Part shown: positions 8,915 to 17,307 of the stretch, piece after piece | Position numbering within the stretch: position 1 is the stretch's first letter | Layout: each line of letters begins with the position of its first letter | Notes under the pieces: model-generated | The model's input: the letters and a program-made list of their open reading frames with translations, nothing else | Told to the model about the DNA's origin: nothing | Databases searched by the model: none | Origin: Calothrix sp. CSU_2_0 | GTDB lineage: Bacteria > Cyanobacteriota > Cyanobacteriia > Cyanobacteriales > Nostocaceae | Direction of reading: 5' to 3' | Assembly: GCA_012034595.1 (NCBI GenBank) | Contig: JAAUPE010000071.1 | Location: 1-35,123 of the forward strand | Length of the DNA: 35,123 nucleotides | Program-made: the position numbers and the translations under genes

Positions 8915-9053
8915 GTCATTGCGAGCGTAACGAAGTGGAGCGCGGCAATCGCGTTGACTCGTTTTTCATAGAAGTCCTTGCGATTGCTACCTTCGGAACG
9001 CGAAGCGCGAACGTCGTTCCTCCACCCTACGGGAAGCAAGCTACGCAATGACA
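8915..9053. mobile_element. 139-nt MITE/REP-like element with GTCATTGCG terminal inverted repeats
   Basis: The element begins GTCATTGCG (8915-8923) and ends CGCAATGAC (9045-9053), a perfect 9-bp inverted terminal pair. Inside, GCAATCGC (8945-8952) and GCGATTGC (8980-8987) form a second inverted pair, so the whole can fold as a long hairpin. It codes for nothing convincing. A half copy lies at 8069-8100, and a related GAAGCAAGCTAC word occurs near 8860 and 9035. It sits 30 nt downstream of the NACHT gene stop. No transposase is in the window, so any mobility would be in trans. Confidence 0.65.
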
Positions 9054-9082
9054 AAAGACAAAAGACATTTTCATCGCCACAA

Positions 9083-11106
9083 TTAAACCCGCATATCGGC
9101 AAAATGTTCGAGTAGCAAGCGGTGGATAAAACGATAGCGTCCACCTATTTGTTGGATAAATCGACGCTCTGCCGCACGGTTGAGGAATTTGGCATAATCC
9201 CAGGGAATATAGCGGTTATACCAAAGTACCAAGCGGAGGGAAAAGTGTTGTATGCAGGGAAGTCCACCTCCGAAAAACAATGAAATGATAAAAGGAATAA
9301 TTAGCCAAAATACCAAAATCTCATGATTATTATTAAATTGAAAATAATTTTTTAACAAAATTTGACCTGGGTAGAAGAGAATATTAAGTAGTATTGTGAT
9401 AAAAAAGAAATTTTTAAAGGATAACCAAATACCTTGATTAGATATTAATTTTGTTTCGCTTTTTGATTTTAAACTATAAAATAGAGTTATTAAATGTAAA
9501 TTTAGGCATAACATAATTCCTAATATCAGCGACTTTAATCCATAAAAAAACCTAGAAACAGGCATAAAAAAAGTTCGGTAATAAAAAGTTGTATAAATTC
9601 TTGAATATCTCGTAATTTTAGTGTGACTGTTGGTTTAAATATTATCACTACTGGTTCAATGGGGTTTAACATCTTACTGTAAATATTAGGAAATAATTTC
9701 AATAGAAGAAAACCAAGGTAAGCTATTATTGGTATAATAATTATCTGAATAAACAATTCAAAAATATTTTTCCAGACTATTGTTCTCCAGCTATACAAGA
9801 AACCAAAAAGGAACGTTGTCTGAGACAAAAATAAATAAAGAGTTAGCTCATATAGTCTTATTTGCTTTTGATTTTGCAACCAACTAGGCTGCATATTCTC
9901 AATTAAAAACTCCGTTTGTGTCCCTCGCAAACGCTGCGCTAAAAATGCCAAAAACCGCATAATCTTCTGCCGCGAAAATTCTCCCTTCCCCACAGGTAAC
10001 AACTCAAACCTACGCTCAATATACGCATCAAATAACTCTTCCTTCGTCTGAATTGCCCTTCCTTGATAAGCAACCAACATCATCGACAATAACAAAGGAA
10101 TCCTTGCTAATTCCAAAAACTCGCTATTACTTTGAATACTCTGCCACAAATCCCCGCGATTTAACTGGTGTAAATAATCCCGAATTTGCCCATCCGACAA
10201 TTCCTGCAAACAAACCGCACCATGCAACTCCGAAAGCAATTCCTCACCTTCGTGATATTCCTCTTCCCGACAACAAACCACCAAATCCCGCTTTTTATCT
10301 TCAGCCAAATATTGATTAATCGTTTGAATACACTTTCGCTGTTTTTCTAACCCCAACTCATCCAAACCATCCAACAACGGCAAAATTTCCCCCTGCTCCA
10401 ACCAAACCCGACTTATCCCTGGTGCAAGGTTATATTCCTGCTTGAGTTGCAAAATCAGCCAATCTAAAATACTCACACTATCATCTCGCCAAGCCGAAAG
10501 CTCAAAAATCATCGGCATTGGTTCTTTGTCATCCTGCTTGGCTTTGTCGAGTAACTCCTCAGCCAAATCTAACAAAGTTGTGGTTTTCCCACCTCCCGGT
10601 TGTCCTAAAATCAACAAACGTCCACTAATATCACTCCGTCGCAACACATCCACCATCTCGTCGAGAACCTGGGGTTGACTCATCGCATTATTAACCGAAA
10701 CTGTATACAAAGTTTGTAAAGGCTTTCTACCAACTTCCTGGGGTTGTTCTTCCCGCAGCAAATCCAGCATTAGCAAATTATGCAAAGAATCACGCAACCG
10801 TTGTTTTACCTTGGTTGCTTCCGCTTCCAATAACCGAGGACGAATTGTCGGATCGATATTTTCTGGTGCATCTTCCGGTTGTTGCTTAACTTGCTGGTAA
10901 GTAAACCAGATAATCAGCAACCCGATCGCAAAAAAAGCCGCGATCGCAATCCGATTTTCAGCAAAGATTTTTTCCATATCCTGCCAATTCTTCGCTTGCA
11001 GCAATTCTTTCAGCGCTGGCAACTGATTACTGATATAACCAATCAACAGAGATGCGATCGCAATACTAACGGCTAAAAATACGGGTTTTTTGAGCAGTTT
11101 TTTCAT
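9083..11106 (-). pseudogene. NACHT-domain NTPase with membrane segments, frame broken in a poly-T tract
   Basis: A STAND-type P-loop ATPase. From the ATG at 11106 (a TTG lies 21 nt upstream), two N-terminal membrane segments (about 9-24 and 54-70) precede a NACHT domain. Walker A is GQPGGGKT (168-175), Walker B ILPLLDGLDE (241-250) and the following strand is VVCCREEEY. Several C-terminal hydrophobic segments follow. The first frame stops at 9535. The expected C-terminus (GGLPCIQHFSLRLVLWYNRYI, ending RFIHRLLLEHFADM) continues in another frame to 9083. One extra T in either of two T7 tracts (near 9545-9551 or 9566-9573) would restore a protein of about 680 residues. Bacterial NACHT proteins often act in phage defence; that role is inferred here. 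Break could be sequencing error, slippage or decay. Confidence 0.85.
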
Positions 11107-11303
11107 GCAGGAAGAACCCAAGGGCAAAACTTACTTAGATAAATGATTACCACATTTTTATATTACTACCCAACGATTTGAGCATTTTACGGTCAGAAAT
11201 AATCATTATTCAGAAAATCGAGCGATCGTAAAATTTCTTCACCTAAAAACAGGTTCAAAAATATCATTAAACTAGAATTAGTTGTGTATATCGAGAAAAA
11301 ATC

Positions 11304-11876
11304 ATGACTGCTGTCACTCCCAAACGATTTACTATTGACGAATACCATCGGTTGATTGAACTCGGATTTTTAAAGGAATGCGATCGGATAGAACTGATAC
11401 GTGGAGAATTGATACAAATGGTTTCAAAAGGCACACCACATACATTTTCGACAACTCGACTTTGCCGTCAATTAGATAGACTATTGGGGGATAGGGCAGT
11501 TGTCAGATGTCAAGAACCAATCATTTTACCTTCAGATAGTGAACCCGAACCAGATGTTGCGATCGCACGAGGGGATGAAGCTGATTATTTGGAAAATCAT
11601 CCTTATGTTGAAGATATTTTACTTGTGATTGAAATTTCCGATTCGACTCTTGTTTATGACCAAACCAAAAAATTAGAAGTATATGCGGAAGCTGAGATTA
11701 ATAATTATTGGATTGTCAATTTAATTGCTTCTCAATTAGAGTGTTATTCTCAACCATATCGAGATTCACAAGGGGAATTTAGCTATCTAAGTAAGCAAGT
11801 TTATTTACCGAATCAATCGGTTGAAATTCCTCATTTTAATGCTGCTTTATTAGATTTGAGTAGAATTTTTCCATAG
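11304..11876 (+). CDS. Uma2 family (DUF820) PD-(D/E)XK-type protein
   Basis: A 190-residue member of the Uma2/DUF820 family, very abundant in cyanobacteria and predicted to have a restriction-endonuclease-like fold; the biological role is not established. Visible family landmarks are FTIDEYHRLIELGFL (9-23), Glu30 in DRIELIRGEL, EPEPDVAI (80-87, Asp84), LLVIEISDST (106-115, Glu110), DQTKKLEVYAEA and the NNYWIVNL strand. The length matches the family. It is divergent from the NACHT gene across a 197-bp gap. Because cyanobacterial genomes carry many copies, its presence says little about local function. Confidence 0.92.
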   Translation: MTAVTPKRFTIDEYHRLIELGFLKECDRIELIRGELIQMVSKGTPHTFSTTRLCRQLDRLLGDRAVVRCQEPIILPSDSEPEPDVAIARGDEADYLENHPYVEDILLVIEISDSTLVYDQTKKLEVYAEAEINNYWIVNLIASQLECYSQPYRDSQGEFSYLSKQVYLPNQSVEIPHFNAALLDLSRIFP

Positions 11877-11935
11877 TGATTTGTAAATAATTATAGAATT
11901 GAATTAAAGCTGGAGATTGTTAATACTAATAGATA

Positions 11936-12519
11936 TTACTCAATACACCATTTTTCGATAAACCAATCAATTAACATAGATAACTTATCCTCTTGCGGTT
12001 CAAAATATTTCTCTGTAGTAGCGATGGGAAAAAAATAAGCGATCGCATGTAAAAATACTTCCACATCCCGCTCTAAATTATCAATCAAAAATATCTTTTT
12101 ATCGATTCCTTCTTGAATAATCCTCGACAAAATATCCCTCGTCCAATTACTTTGTTCTACCAATAATTGTGGGTTTAATCTAAATACTGCTCGTGCTAAT
12201 TCTGCCGCATGGGAACCACTGTTTCTTGTCTCTTGGGATGCACGAAAGCGATTAACTATATAGGTTTTAATTTTTCAGGAGGAGATTTTGCAGAATTTAA
12301 AATCTCCTCTATCTCTAATTTGTGTTGCTCTGTAAATGCTTTTGCACTCGCAACCAAAATCTCATCTTTATTTTTGAAATATAAATACAGCGTTCCCACT
12401 GCAATCCCAGCATCTTTAGCAATTTCTTGCATCGTCGTTTTTTGGATACCATATTTACGAAGACGCTGTTTTGCTGCATTCAAAATAGCTTCTCTTTTTG
12501 CTGCATCTAATTTTTGCAC
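11936..12519 (-). pseudogene. TetR family transcriptional regulator, frame broken by one missing base
   Basis: The N-terminal frame (GTG at 12519) is a clear TetR DNA-binding domain: KREAILNAAKQRLRKYGIQKTTMQEIAKDAGIAVGTLYLYFKNKDEI with the helix-turn-helix at about 28-46. It stops at TAG after EKLKPI (12256-12258). A second frame supplies the rest (YIVNRFRASQETRNSGSH... then VEQSNWTRDIL... to WCIE) and stops at 11936. Adding one A in the AAAA run near 12270 restores a single protein of about 194 residues, a normal TetR length. The gene starts 6 nt after the P450 stop, so the two form an operon and the regulator probably controls it. Sequencing error and real inactivation cannot be separated here. 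Confidence 0.85.
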
Positions 12520-12525
12520 TTTAAT

Positions 12526-13883
12526 TTAACTTCGCTTCCATAACTTAACTTTTATCCCGTATTTTGGATGTAGTGTGAACCTTGGATCTATTTCTACAGG
12601 ATGACTATTAACTAATTCTAATTTAAAATGCTGACTTACAATTGCCATAATTATCGTTGCTTCCATTACAGCAAAACTTTTACCTATACATATCCTTTGC
12701 CCTCCACCAAAAGGGAAATATGCAAATTTTGGTCTTTGATTCACCTTGGACGGTAAAAAATTATCCGGGTTAAATTCATCTGGATTTTCCCAAAATTCAG
12801 GATGACGATGGGTAACATATTTTGCCAGGGTAATTATTGTACCTTTAGGAATAAAATAACCTTCTATTTCATCATCTTCTAATGATACCCTTGGCAATGC
12901 CCAAGCAGGAGGATAAAGACGTAAACTTTCCTCAAATACCCTTCTCGTATAATCCAACTGGGGTAACTTCTCAAATGTGGGATTATTACCATTCAATACT
13001 TTCCCTAATTCATCTTGTATATTTGCAGCAATATCTGGATTTTTACCTAACAGATACCAAGTCCATGACAAAGCTGAAGCAACAGTTTCATGTCCCGCAA
13101 TTAATAAAGTAATCGCTTCATTTTTAAGTTGTTCATCACTCATTCCTTCACCAGTCTCTTCATCTTTAGCTGCCATCAACATTGATAGTAAATCGGGTGA
13201 ATCCACTGGGTTCTGACGACGAGAATTAATTATTTCTTGAACTAAATTATCCAAAGTCTGCTTTGATTGACGAAAACGAAAATTACGTGGTGTTGGGAAC
13301 CATAATGGTGGTGTCACCAAATTATTCATTTTGTAATTAACAAACTCAAATCCCGTACGAAATGCTTTACCAAGACTACTCGAATCATCACTAATATCCG
13401 TACTAAATAAAGTCAATCCAGCTATTTTCAAAGTCAAACGTAGCGTTTCACTCGCAATATCAATTACCTCACCATCCGGTTTCTTTTCCCATTCCTGTAC
13501 CAAAGACTTAGTACAACTTACCATGCGATCGCAAGATTCGTGAGTTGCTTCATGTGAAAAGCAGGTTGCATCAAACGACGATGCTTGAGCCAAAAATCTC
13601 CTTCACTAGTCAAAATACTCTCACCTGCCATCATATTCATCGGCTTTTTAAATAAATCTGGCTTGCTGTATCTTTCTTGGTGAGTCGATAAAATATGCTC
13701 TATATAATTTGGATGCACTGCTATATACACGCAGTAGTTCGGCAATATCGGTAAACGCACCAAATCCCCATACTCTTGCCACATACGACGGTAAAAACCA
13801 AGGGGATTTTCTTTGATGTCTTCTGGATTGAAGGCTAAATATCCTCCCAACCCTGGTGGTAACTGACGATTGGACATTTTCAT
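12526..13883 (-). pseudogene. Cytochrome P450, frame broken at a HIP1 site
   Basis: Two overlapping frames together make one P450 of about 452 residues. The N-terminal part (ATG 13883, strong AGGTGA ribosome-binding site) carries PPGLGGYLAF, LVRLPIL and the C-helix motif WLKHRRLMQPAFH, and ends in a stop after LTNLAIAW. The rest continues in the second frame at MVSCTKSLVQEW. It has the I-helix oxygen motif AGHETVAS, ExxR (EESLR), FNPDNFLP and the haem loop FGGGQRICIG with its cysteine ligand. One extra base at the GCGATCGCATGG junction near 13521 restores the frame. It is not the CYP110 type common in Nostocales (different haem-loop context); subfamily and substrate are unknown. It is followed directly by the TetR gene. 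Confidence 0.9.
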
Positions 13884-13894
13884 AGAATCACCTC

Positions 13895-13934
13895 AAAAAT
13901 GAATAATGAATATATTTATATATTATTCATTTTT
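13895..13934. promoter_or_regulatory. 13-bp perfect inverted repeat at the P450 operon promoter (candidate TetR operator)
   Basis: AAAAATGAATAAT (13895-13907) and ATTATTCATTTTT (13922-13934) are exact reverse complements around a 14-nt AT-only loop. They sit 11-51 nt upstream of the P450 start codon, just before its ribosome-binding site. The core TGAATAAT...ATTATTCA has the form of a TetR-family operator, and the operon encodes a TetR regulator. Lack of a following U-tract on the P450 strand argues against a terminator. Confidence 0.5.
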
Positions 13935-13992
13935 ACGCGGAACTGCCAGTGTGTTTATACAATTAGTTGTTTTTAAGTGGAAGTCATATCGG

Positions 13993-14643
13993 CTACAACT
14001 TACTGTCTTGTTGGGATAAAAATTTAATTTCTGCTTGAATATTTTCACGAGCAGCGAATTCTAACCGATTGAACAATTCATCTGTAAAAAATATCCGACG
14101 CTGCAAAAAGCTTTCCAAAATTACCTTTCTGCTAGCAATATATTTCTCATCTGCAACCCAACTATATTCCTGACGAATTGCTTTACTGTAATTATGATAT
14201 TCTTCTAGATTACTTCCCAGTATAGATAAATCAGCATCTAGTAACACATAACTATCAAAGTCATTTATTTCAGCTTTGTGATATTTAGTATTTAAAATCA
14301 AACGACAAGTATTATCTATAATGTCATCATCAATATTTAAAGGAATTAATAACTTTCTTCCATACTCAGCGCTTCTTTCTTCATTATCTTGTGCTTGAGA
14401 ATCGTAGATAATATCGTGAAACCAAGCAGCTAAATCTACTGATTGTGAAAAATTAGTATTCTTTTTAAGTAATTCTATTGTTATTAAAACCTGTTCGATA
14501 TGCTCTAAATTATGATAGTAACGACCTAAGCTAGAATAATTATCAACAATTAGTGTAAATGTTTTTTTGATTGTAACTTCATCATTTATCCCCATAAATT
14601 TTAATAACTGCTGCCAATTTCCAAATAAGTAATTAATATTCAT
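13993..14643 (-). CDS. HD-domain predicted metal-dependent phosphohydrolase
   Basis: A 216-residue protein (ATG 14643, preceded by GGAG; an in-frame TTG at 14652 is less likely). It has the layout of the HD-domain group often annotated as 'predicted metal-dependent HD superfamily phosphohydrolase'. RYYHNLEHI (41-49, His44) is followed by AAWFHDIIYD (72-81, the His-Asp pair 76/77), EERSAEYGRKLL, and LLDADLSILGS with the distal Asp. These residues build the divalent-metal site. The substrate is unknown; some relatives hydrolyse nucleotides. It lies upstream of the P450 operon on the same strand with a 109-nt gap holding the inverted repeat, so it is probably a separate unit. Confidence 0.85.
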   Translation of the reverse strand: MNINYLFGNWQQLLKFMGINDEVTIKKTFTLIVDNYSSLGRYYHNLEHIEQVLITIELLKKNTNFSQSVDLAAWFHDIIYDSQAQDNEERSAEYGRKLLIPLNIDDDIIDNTCRLILNTKYHKAEINDFDSYVLLDADLSILGSNLEEYHNYSKAIRQEYSWVADEKYIASRKVILESFLQRRIFFTDELFNRLEFAARENIQAEIKFLSQQDSKL

Positions 14644-14887
14644 CTTCTCCAACTTATCTCTAATCTAATTACTCTCATTATTGCCGCTTGTTTTACATCC
14701 ACAGAATTTTGTACTTAAGTAAAATATGAATCATATATCTCCGAAAATTAATTATGCATTACACAGAAAAGATATTTATTAATCTGTATTTATCAGCATA
14801 TATCTGCGGTTTTTATCTCTATGTATGTACGGTAACTACTACTTGCAATCCGTCGTAGTAACCCAATTTGATTGAAAAAGTAAGTAT

Positions 14888-14904
14888 GATTAACCCGGTT
14901 AATC
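14888..14904. promoter_or_regulatory. Perfect 17-nt palindrome upstream of cysteine synthase
   Basis: GATTAACC-C-GGTTAATC is an exact inverted repeat with a one-base centre. It ends about 90 nt before the cysteine synthase start codon, in a 330-bp gap that otherwise shows no feature. The form suits a dimeric repressor or activator site. Confidence 0.4.
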
Positions 14905-14993
14905 TCCAAAAAAGTCATAAAAGTTAACAAAACTTGGAAAGCAAGTACCTTAATAAGCCAAAATTTTGATAGATGAAAAATCAGGTGAAGAAA

Positions 14994-15971
14994 ATGGATA
15001 TTAAAAATGGCTTTGTCGGTACAGTCGGAAACACACCACTAATTAGACTCAACAGCTTTAGCGAAGAAACAGGTTGTAATATCCTCGCAAAAGCAGAATT
15101 CCTCAACCCTGGTGGTTCAGTCAAAGACCGTGCAGCGCTATATATTATTAAAGATGCCGAAGAAAAAGGTTTACTCAAACCAGGTGGAACTGTCGTTGAA
15201 GGTACTGCGGGTAACACTGGTATTGGATTAGCACATATTTGTAATGCCAAGGGTTACAAATGCTTAATAATAATTCCCGACACCCAATCTCAAGAAAAAA
15301 TGGATGCATTGCGAGCATTAGGTGCAGAAGTACGTCCAGTTCCTGCGGTTCCCTACAAAGACCCAAATAACTACGTCAAGCTTTCAGGTAGAATTGCATC
15401 GGAGATGGAAAATGCAATTTGGGCAAACCAATTTGATAACTTAGCAAATCGTCGTGCCCATTACGAAACCACAGCGAAGGAAATTTGGGAACAAACCGAT
15501 GGTAAAGTTGATGCATGGGTAACTTCGATTGGTACAGGTGGTACTTTTGCGGGTGTTTCGATGTTTTTGAAGGATCGAAATCCTCAGATAAAATGTGTCG
15601 TTGCCGATCCGATGGGCAGTGGATTGTATAGCTACATCAAAACAGGTGAAATACACATAGAAGGCAGTTCCATCACCGAAGGAATTGGTAACAGTCGGAT
15701 TACAGCGAATATGGAAGGAGTACCCACAGATGATGCGATTCAAATTGGTGACAAAGAAGCAATCAAGGTAGTTTACCAGTTATTACGCAAAGAAGGATTG
15801 TTAATGGGTGGTTCGACGGGTATTAACGTTGCTGCTGCCGTTGCGATCGCAAAACAAATGGGACCAGGACACACAATTGTCACAATTTTATGCGATAGTG
15901 GTTCACGCTACCAGTCGCGAATTTTTAACAGCGAATGGCTTGAATCGAAGGGACTTTCACCAGATAATTAA
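14994..15971 (+). CDS. cysK: Cysteine synthase A (O-acetylserine sulfhydrylase)
   Basis: A 325-residue PLP enzyme that makes cysteine from O-acetylserine and sulfide. LNPGGSVKDRAALYII places the Schiff-base lysine at residue 44. EGTAGNTGIGLAH (69-81) is the substrate-binding asparagine loop, TSIGTGGTFAGV is the phosphate-binding glycine loop, and the C-terminus has GGSTGINVAAA and TILCDSGSRYQSRIFN. An in-frame ATG at 14973 would add seven residues (MKNQVKK), but AGGTGAAG lies just before the ATG at 14994 and fits a ribosome-binding site, so 14994 is chosen. The next gene, a [2Fe-2S] protein, follows on the same strand through a heptad repeat. A role in sulfur assimilation is secure; isoform numbering is not. 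Confidence 0.94.
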   Translation: MDIKNGFVGTVGNTPLIRLNSFSEETGCNILAKAEFLNPGGSVKDRAALYIIKDAEEKGLLKPGGTVVEGTAGNTGIGLAHICNAKGYKCLIIIPDTQSQEKMDALRALGAEVRPVPAVPYKDPNNYVKLSGRIASEMENAIWANQFDNLANRRAHYETTAKEIWEQTDGKVDAWVTSIGTGGTFAGVSMFLKDRNPQIKCVVADPMGSGLYSYIKTGEIHIEGSSITEGIGNSRITANMEGVPTDDAIQIGDKEAIKVVYQLLRKEGLLMGGSTGINVAAAVAIAKQMGPGHTIVTILCDSGSRYQSRIFNSEWLESKGLSPDN

Positions 15972-16021
15972 TTTATATTTGGGGAAAGGGAAAGGGCTAA
16001 TTTTTAATATCCTGCGGTTTC

Positions 16022-16091
16022 CAATTCCCAATGCTCAATTCCCAATTCCCAATTCCCAATGCCCAATTCCCAATGCTCAATTCCCGATGCG
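16022..16091. repeat. Heptanucleotide array CAATNCY forming the 5' end of the ferredoxin frame
   Basis: Nine exact-phase 7-nt units alternating CAATTCC, CAATGCT and CAATGCC, then a degenerate tenth (CGATGCG). A short copy of the same unit lies at 33700-33727. Part or all of the array lies inside the open reading frame that follows, because 21 nt (three units) equals seven codons. Confidence 0.85.
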
Positions 16092-16366
16092 TGCGTGTGT
16101 GTCAAAATCGTACCTGTCGTAAACAAGGTGCAAAGTCGGTATTGGAAGCTTTTGAAGCGTTACCTGTTCCGGAGGTAATTGTCACAGCTAGTAGTTGTTT
16201 GGGACAATGCGGGAATGGTCCGATGGTTTTGGTATTACCCGATATGGTATGGTACTGTGGTGTCCGTAGCGATGAAGTGGCGTTAGTTGTGGAACAGCAT
16301 TTGGTTGGTAATGAAAAAGTTATGCAAATGCTTTATAAGCGGTTTCATTCTGGAGATGGAAAGTAG
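16073..16366 (+). CDS. Thioredoxin-like [2Fe-2S] ferredoxin domain protein
   Basis: A small protein (about 97 residues) of the thioredoxin-like [2Fe-2S] ferredoxin family. Four cluster cysteines are visible: CQNRTC near the N-terminus, and [17 protein letters not shown] in the middle. This matches the C-x4-C ... C-x3-C spacing of NuoE-like and 'Shethna-type' ferredoxins. It probably carries electrons, with unknown partner. Start choice is unclear: conserved sequence begins around VRVCQNRTC (GTG at 16091), ATGs at 16073 and 16031 are both in the heptad repeat, and no ribosome-binding site is evident. I use 16073 as a compromise. The stop overlaps the first unit of the next heptad array. It lies about 100 nt after cysK and may be read with it. 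Confidence 0.85.
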   Translation: MLNSRCVRVCQNRTCRKQGAKSVLEAFEALPVPEVIVTASSCLGQCGNGPMVLVLPDMVWYCGVRSDEVALVVEQHLVGNEKVMQMLYKRFHSGDGK

Positions 16367-16530
16367 GAGTTAGGGGTCAGTGTTCAGGAATCAGTGTTCA
16401 GGAATCAGAATTTAGAATCCAGGAGTCAGAATTTAAAATCCAGAATCTAGAATCCAGGAGTCAGAATTTAAAATCCAGAATCCAGAATCCAGAATCCAGA
16501 ATCCAGAATCCAGAATCCAGAATCCAGAAT
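16363..16530. repeat. 24-unit heptanucleotide STRR array
   Basis: From 16363 to 16530 the sequence splits without phase slip into 24 seven-base units. Early units vary (TTAGGGG, TCAGTGT, TCAGGAA, TCAGAAT, TTAGAAT, CCAGGAG, TTAAAAT), and a 35-nt higher-order block (CCAGGAG-TCAGAAT-TTAAAAT-CCAGAAT-...) occurs twice. The last eight units (16475-16530) are identical CCAGAAT copies, suggesting recent slippage growth at the 3' side. The array fills most of the gap between the ferredoxin stop and the next gene. Confidence 0.92.
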
Positions 16531-16566
16531 ATTAGTTCACCTGTCCTTTTCCCTTTTTCTAAATAG

Positions 16567-17307
16567 ATGAAAATTCAGGAGTTGTGTCAATCCTTAAAAC
16601 TTGAGTGGCTACGCTACTATAAAAACAATCGCCATTGGTTAGAAAAAATGGAGATTTGGGCGACTTTTGAAGGTGAACGTCGTCCTCTATCAAGTTTTGT
16701 TTTGGCAACGGTTACGGTCTTAGAACCAAGCCTAATCGATATTTTACCATTACTTGCGGATTTGAATAGTGACCCCGATGCATTAATTACAGCTTTAGGT
16801 CTTAATTTCAGTCCAGAGAAGTATTTACATTTAGTCGAAATTGAAGATTCTCAATTATTAGACAAAGTTAATGATGATGAGATTAATTCTGATTTTGAGT
16901 ATGTGGAGACTACTAATAATACTTATCTTTCTCGCAATTTAGAAACCTGTTCTCAATTAGAAAATTCAAAATTAGTAAATCAAAAGTTAATAAGTCCAAA
17001 ATTAGTAAATACAAAACCTAAAATTCAGGTTGCTGTTGCTAAATCTTATCTGAATCGAGGCAAAACAAAGTCAACATTTACAACGTCGGTAATACCAATG
17101 ACTGACGGTACAACAGTTACACCCATAGTCGCATTTGCTACTACTATCAAAGGAAAAGGTTCAATTGTCAAAATCATCCATGATAAAGTACCTAGTGAAA
17201 TTAATCAATCACCTGTTTTACATCCACGCAATTTAGCTAATTGGATTGATGATTTTTGTCAGGGTAGGGGATGGGATAAGGATGAAGCTACTTTTATTCC
17301 GTTTTAA
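16567..17307 (+). CDS. DUF5331-like cyanobacterial hypothetical protein
   Basis: A 246-residue protein. Residues 1-95 (MKIQELCQSLKLEWLRYYKNNRHWLEKMEIWATFEGERRP...VLEPSLIDILPLLADLNSDPDALITALGLNFSPEKYLHL) match my memory of the cyanobacteria-specific DUF5331 domain, of unknown function. Residues about 96-150 are low-complexity, with Asn/Leu/Lys repeats such as NSKLVNQKLISPKLVNTK. The C-terminal 40 residues (HPRNLANWIDDFCQGRGWDKDEATFIPF) form a second conserved-looking patch. No signal peptide or membrane segment is present. It is preceded by the heptad array and converges with the EamA gene, overlapping it by 4 nt at the 3' ends. Confidence 0.7.
   Translation: MKIQELCQSLKLEWLRYYKNNRHWLEKMEIWATFEGERRPLSSFVLATVTVLEPSLIDILPLLADLNSDPDALITALGLNFSPEKYLHLVEIEDSQLLDKVNDDEINSDFEYVETTNNTYLSRNLETCSQLENSKLVNQKLISPKLVNTKPKIQVAVAKSYLNRGKTKSTFTTSVIPMTDGTTVTPIVAFATTIKGKGSIVKIIHDKVPSEINQSPVLHPRNLANWIDDFCQGRGWDKDEATFIPF

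Noticed and set aside
8908-9144. Minus-strand frame of 78 codons
   Set aside because: It is the translation of the GTCATTGCG repeat element and the gap beside it, plus the out-of-frame end of the NACHT gene.
12526-13883. Programmed ribosomal frameshift in the P450
   Set aside because: The junction GCGATCGCATGG lacks a slippery heptamer or poly-A/T tract, so a plain indel or sequencing error is more likely.
16363-16530. CRISPR-like regular repeats
   Set aside because: The period is 7 nt with no spacers; this is a tandem heptad array.
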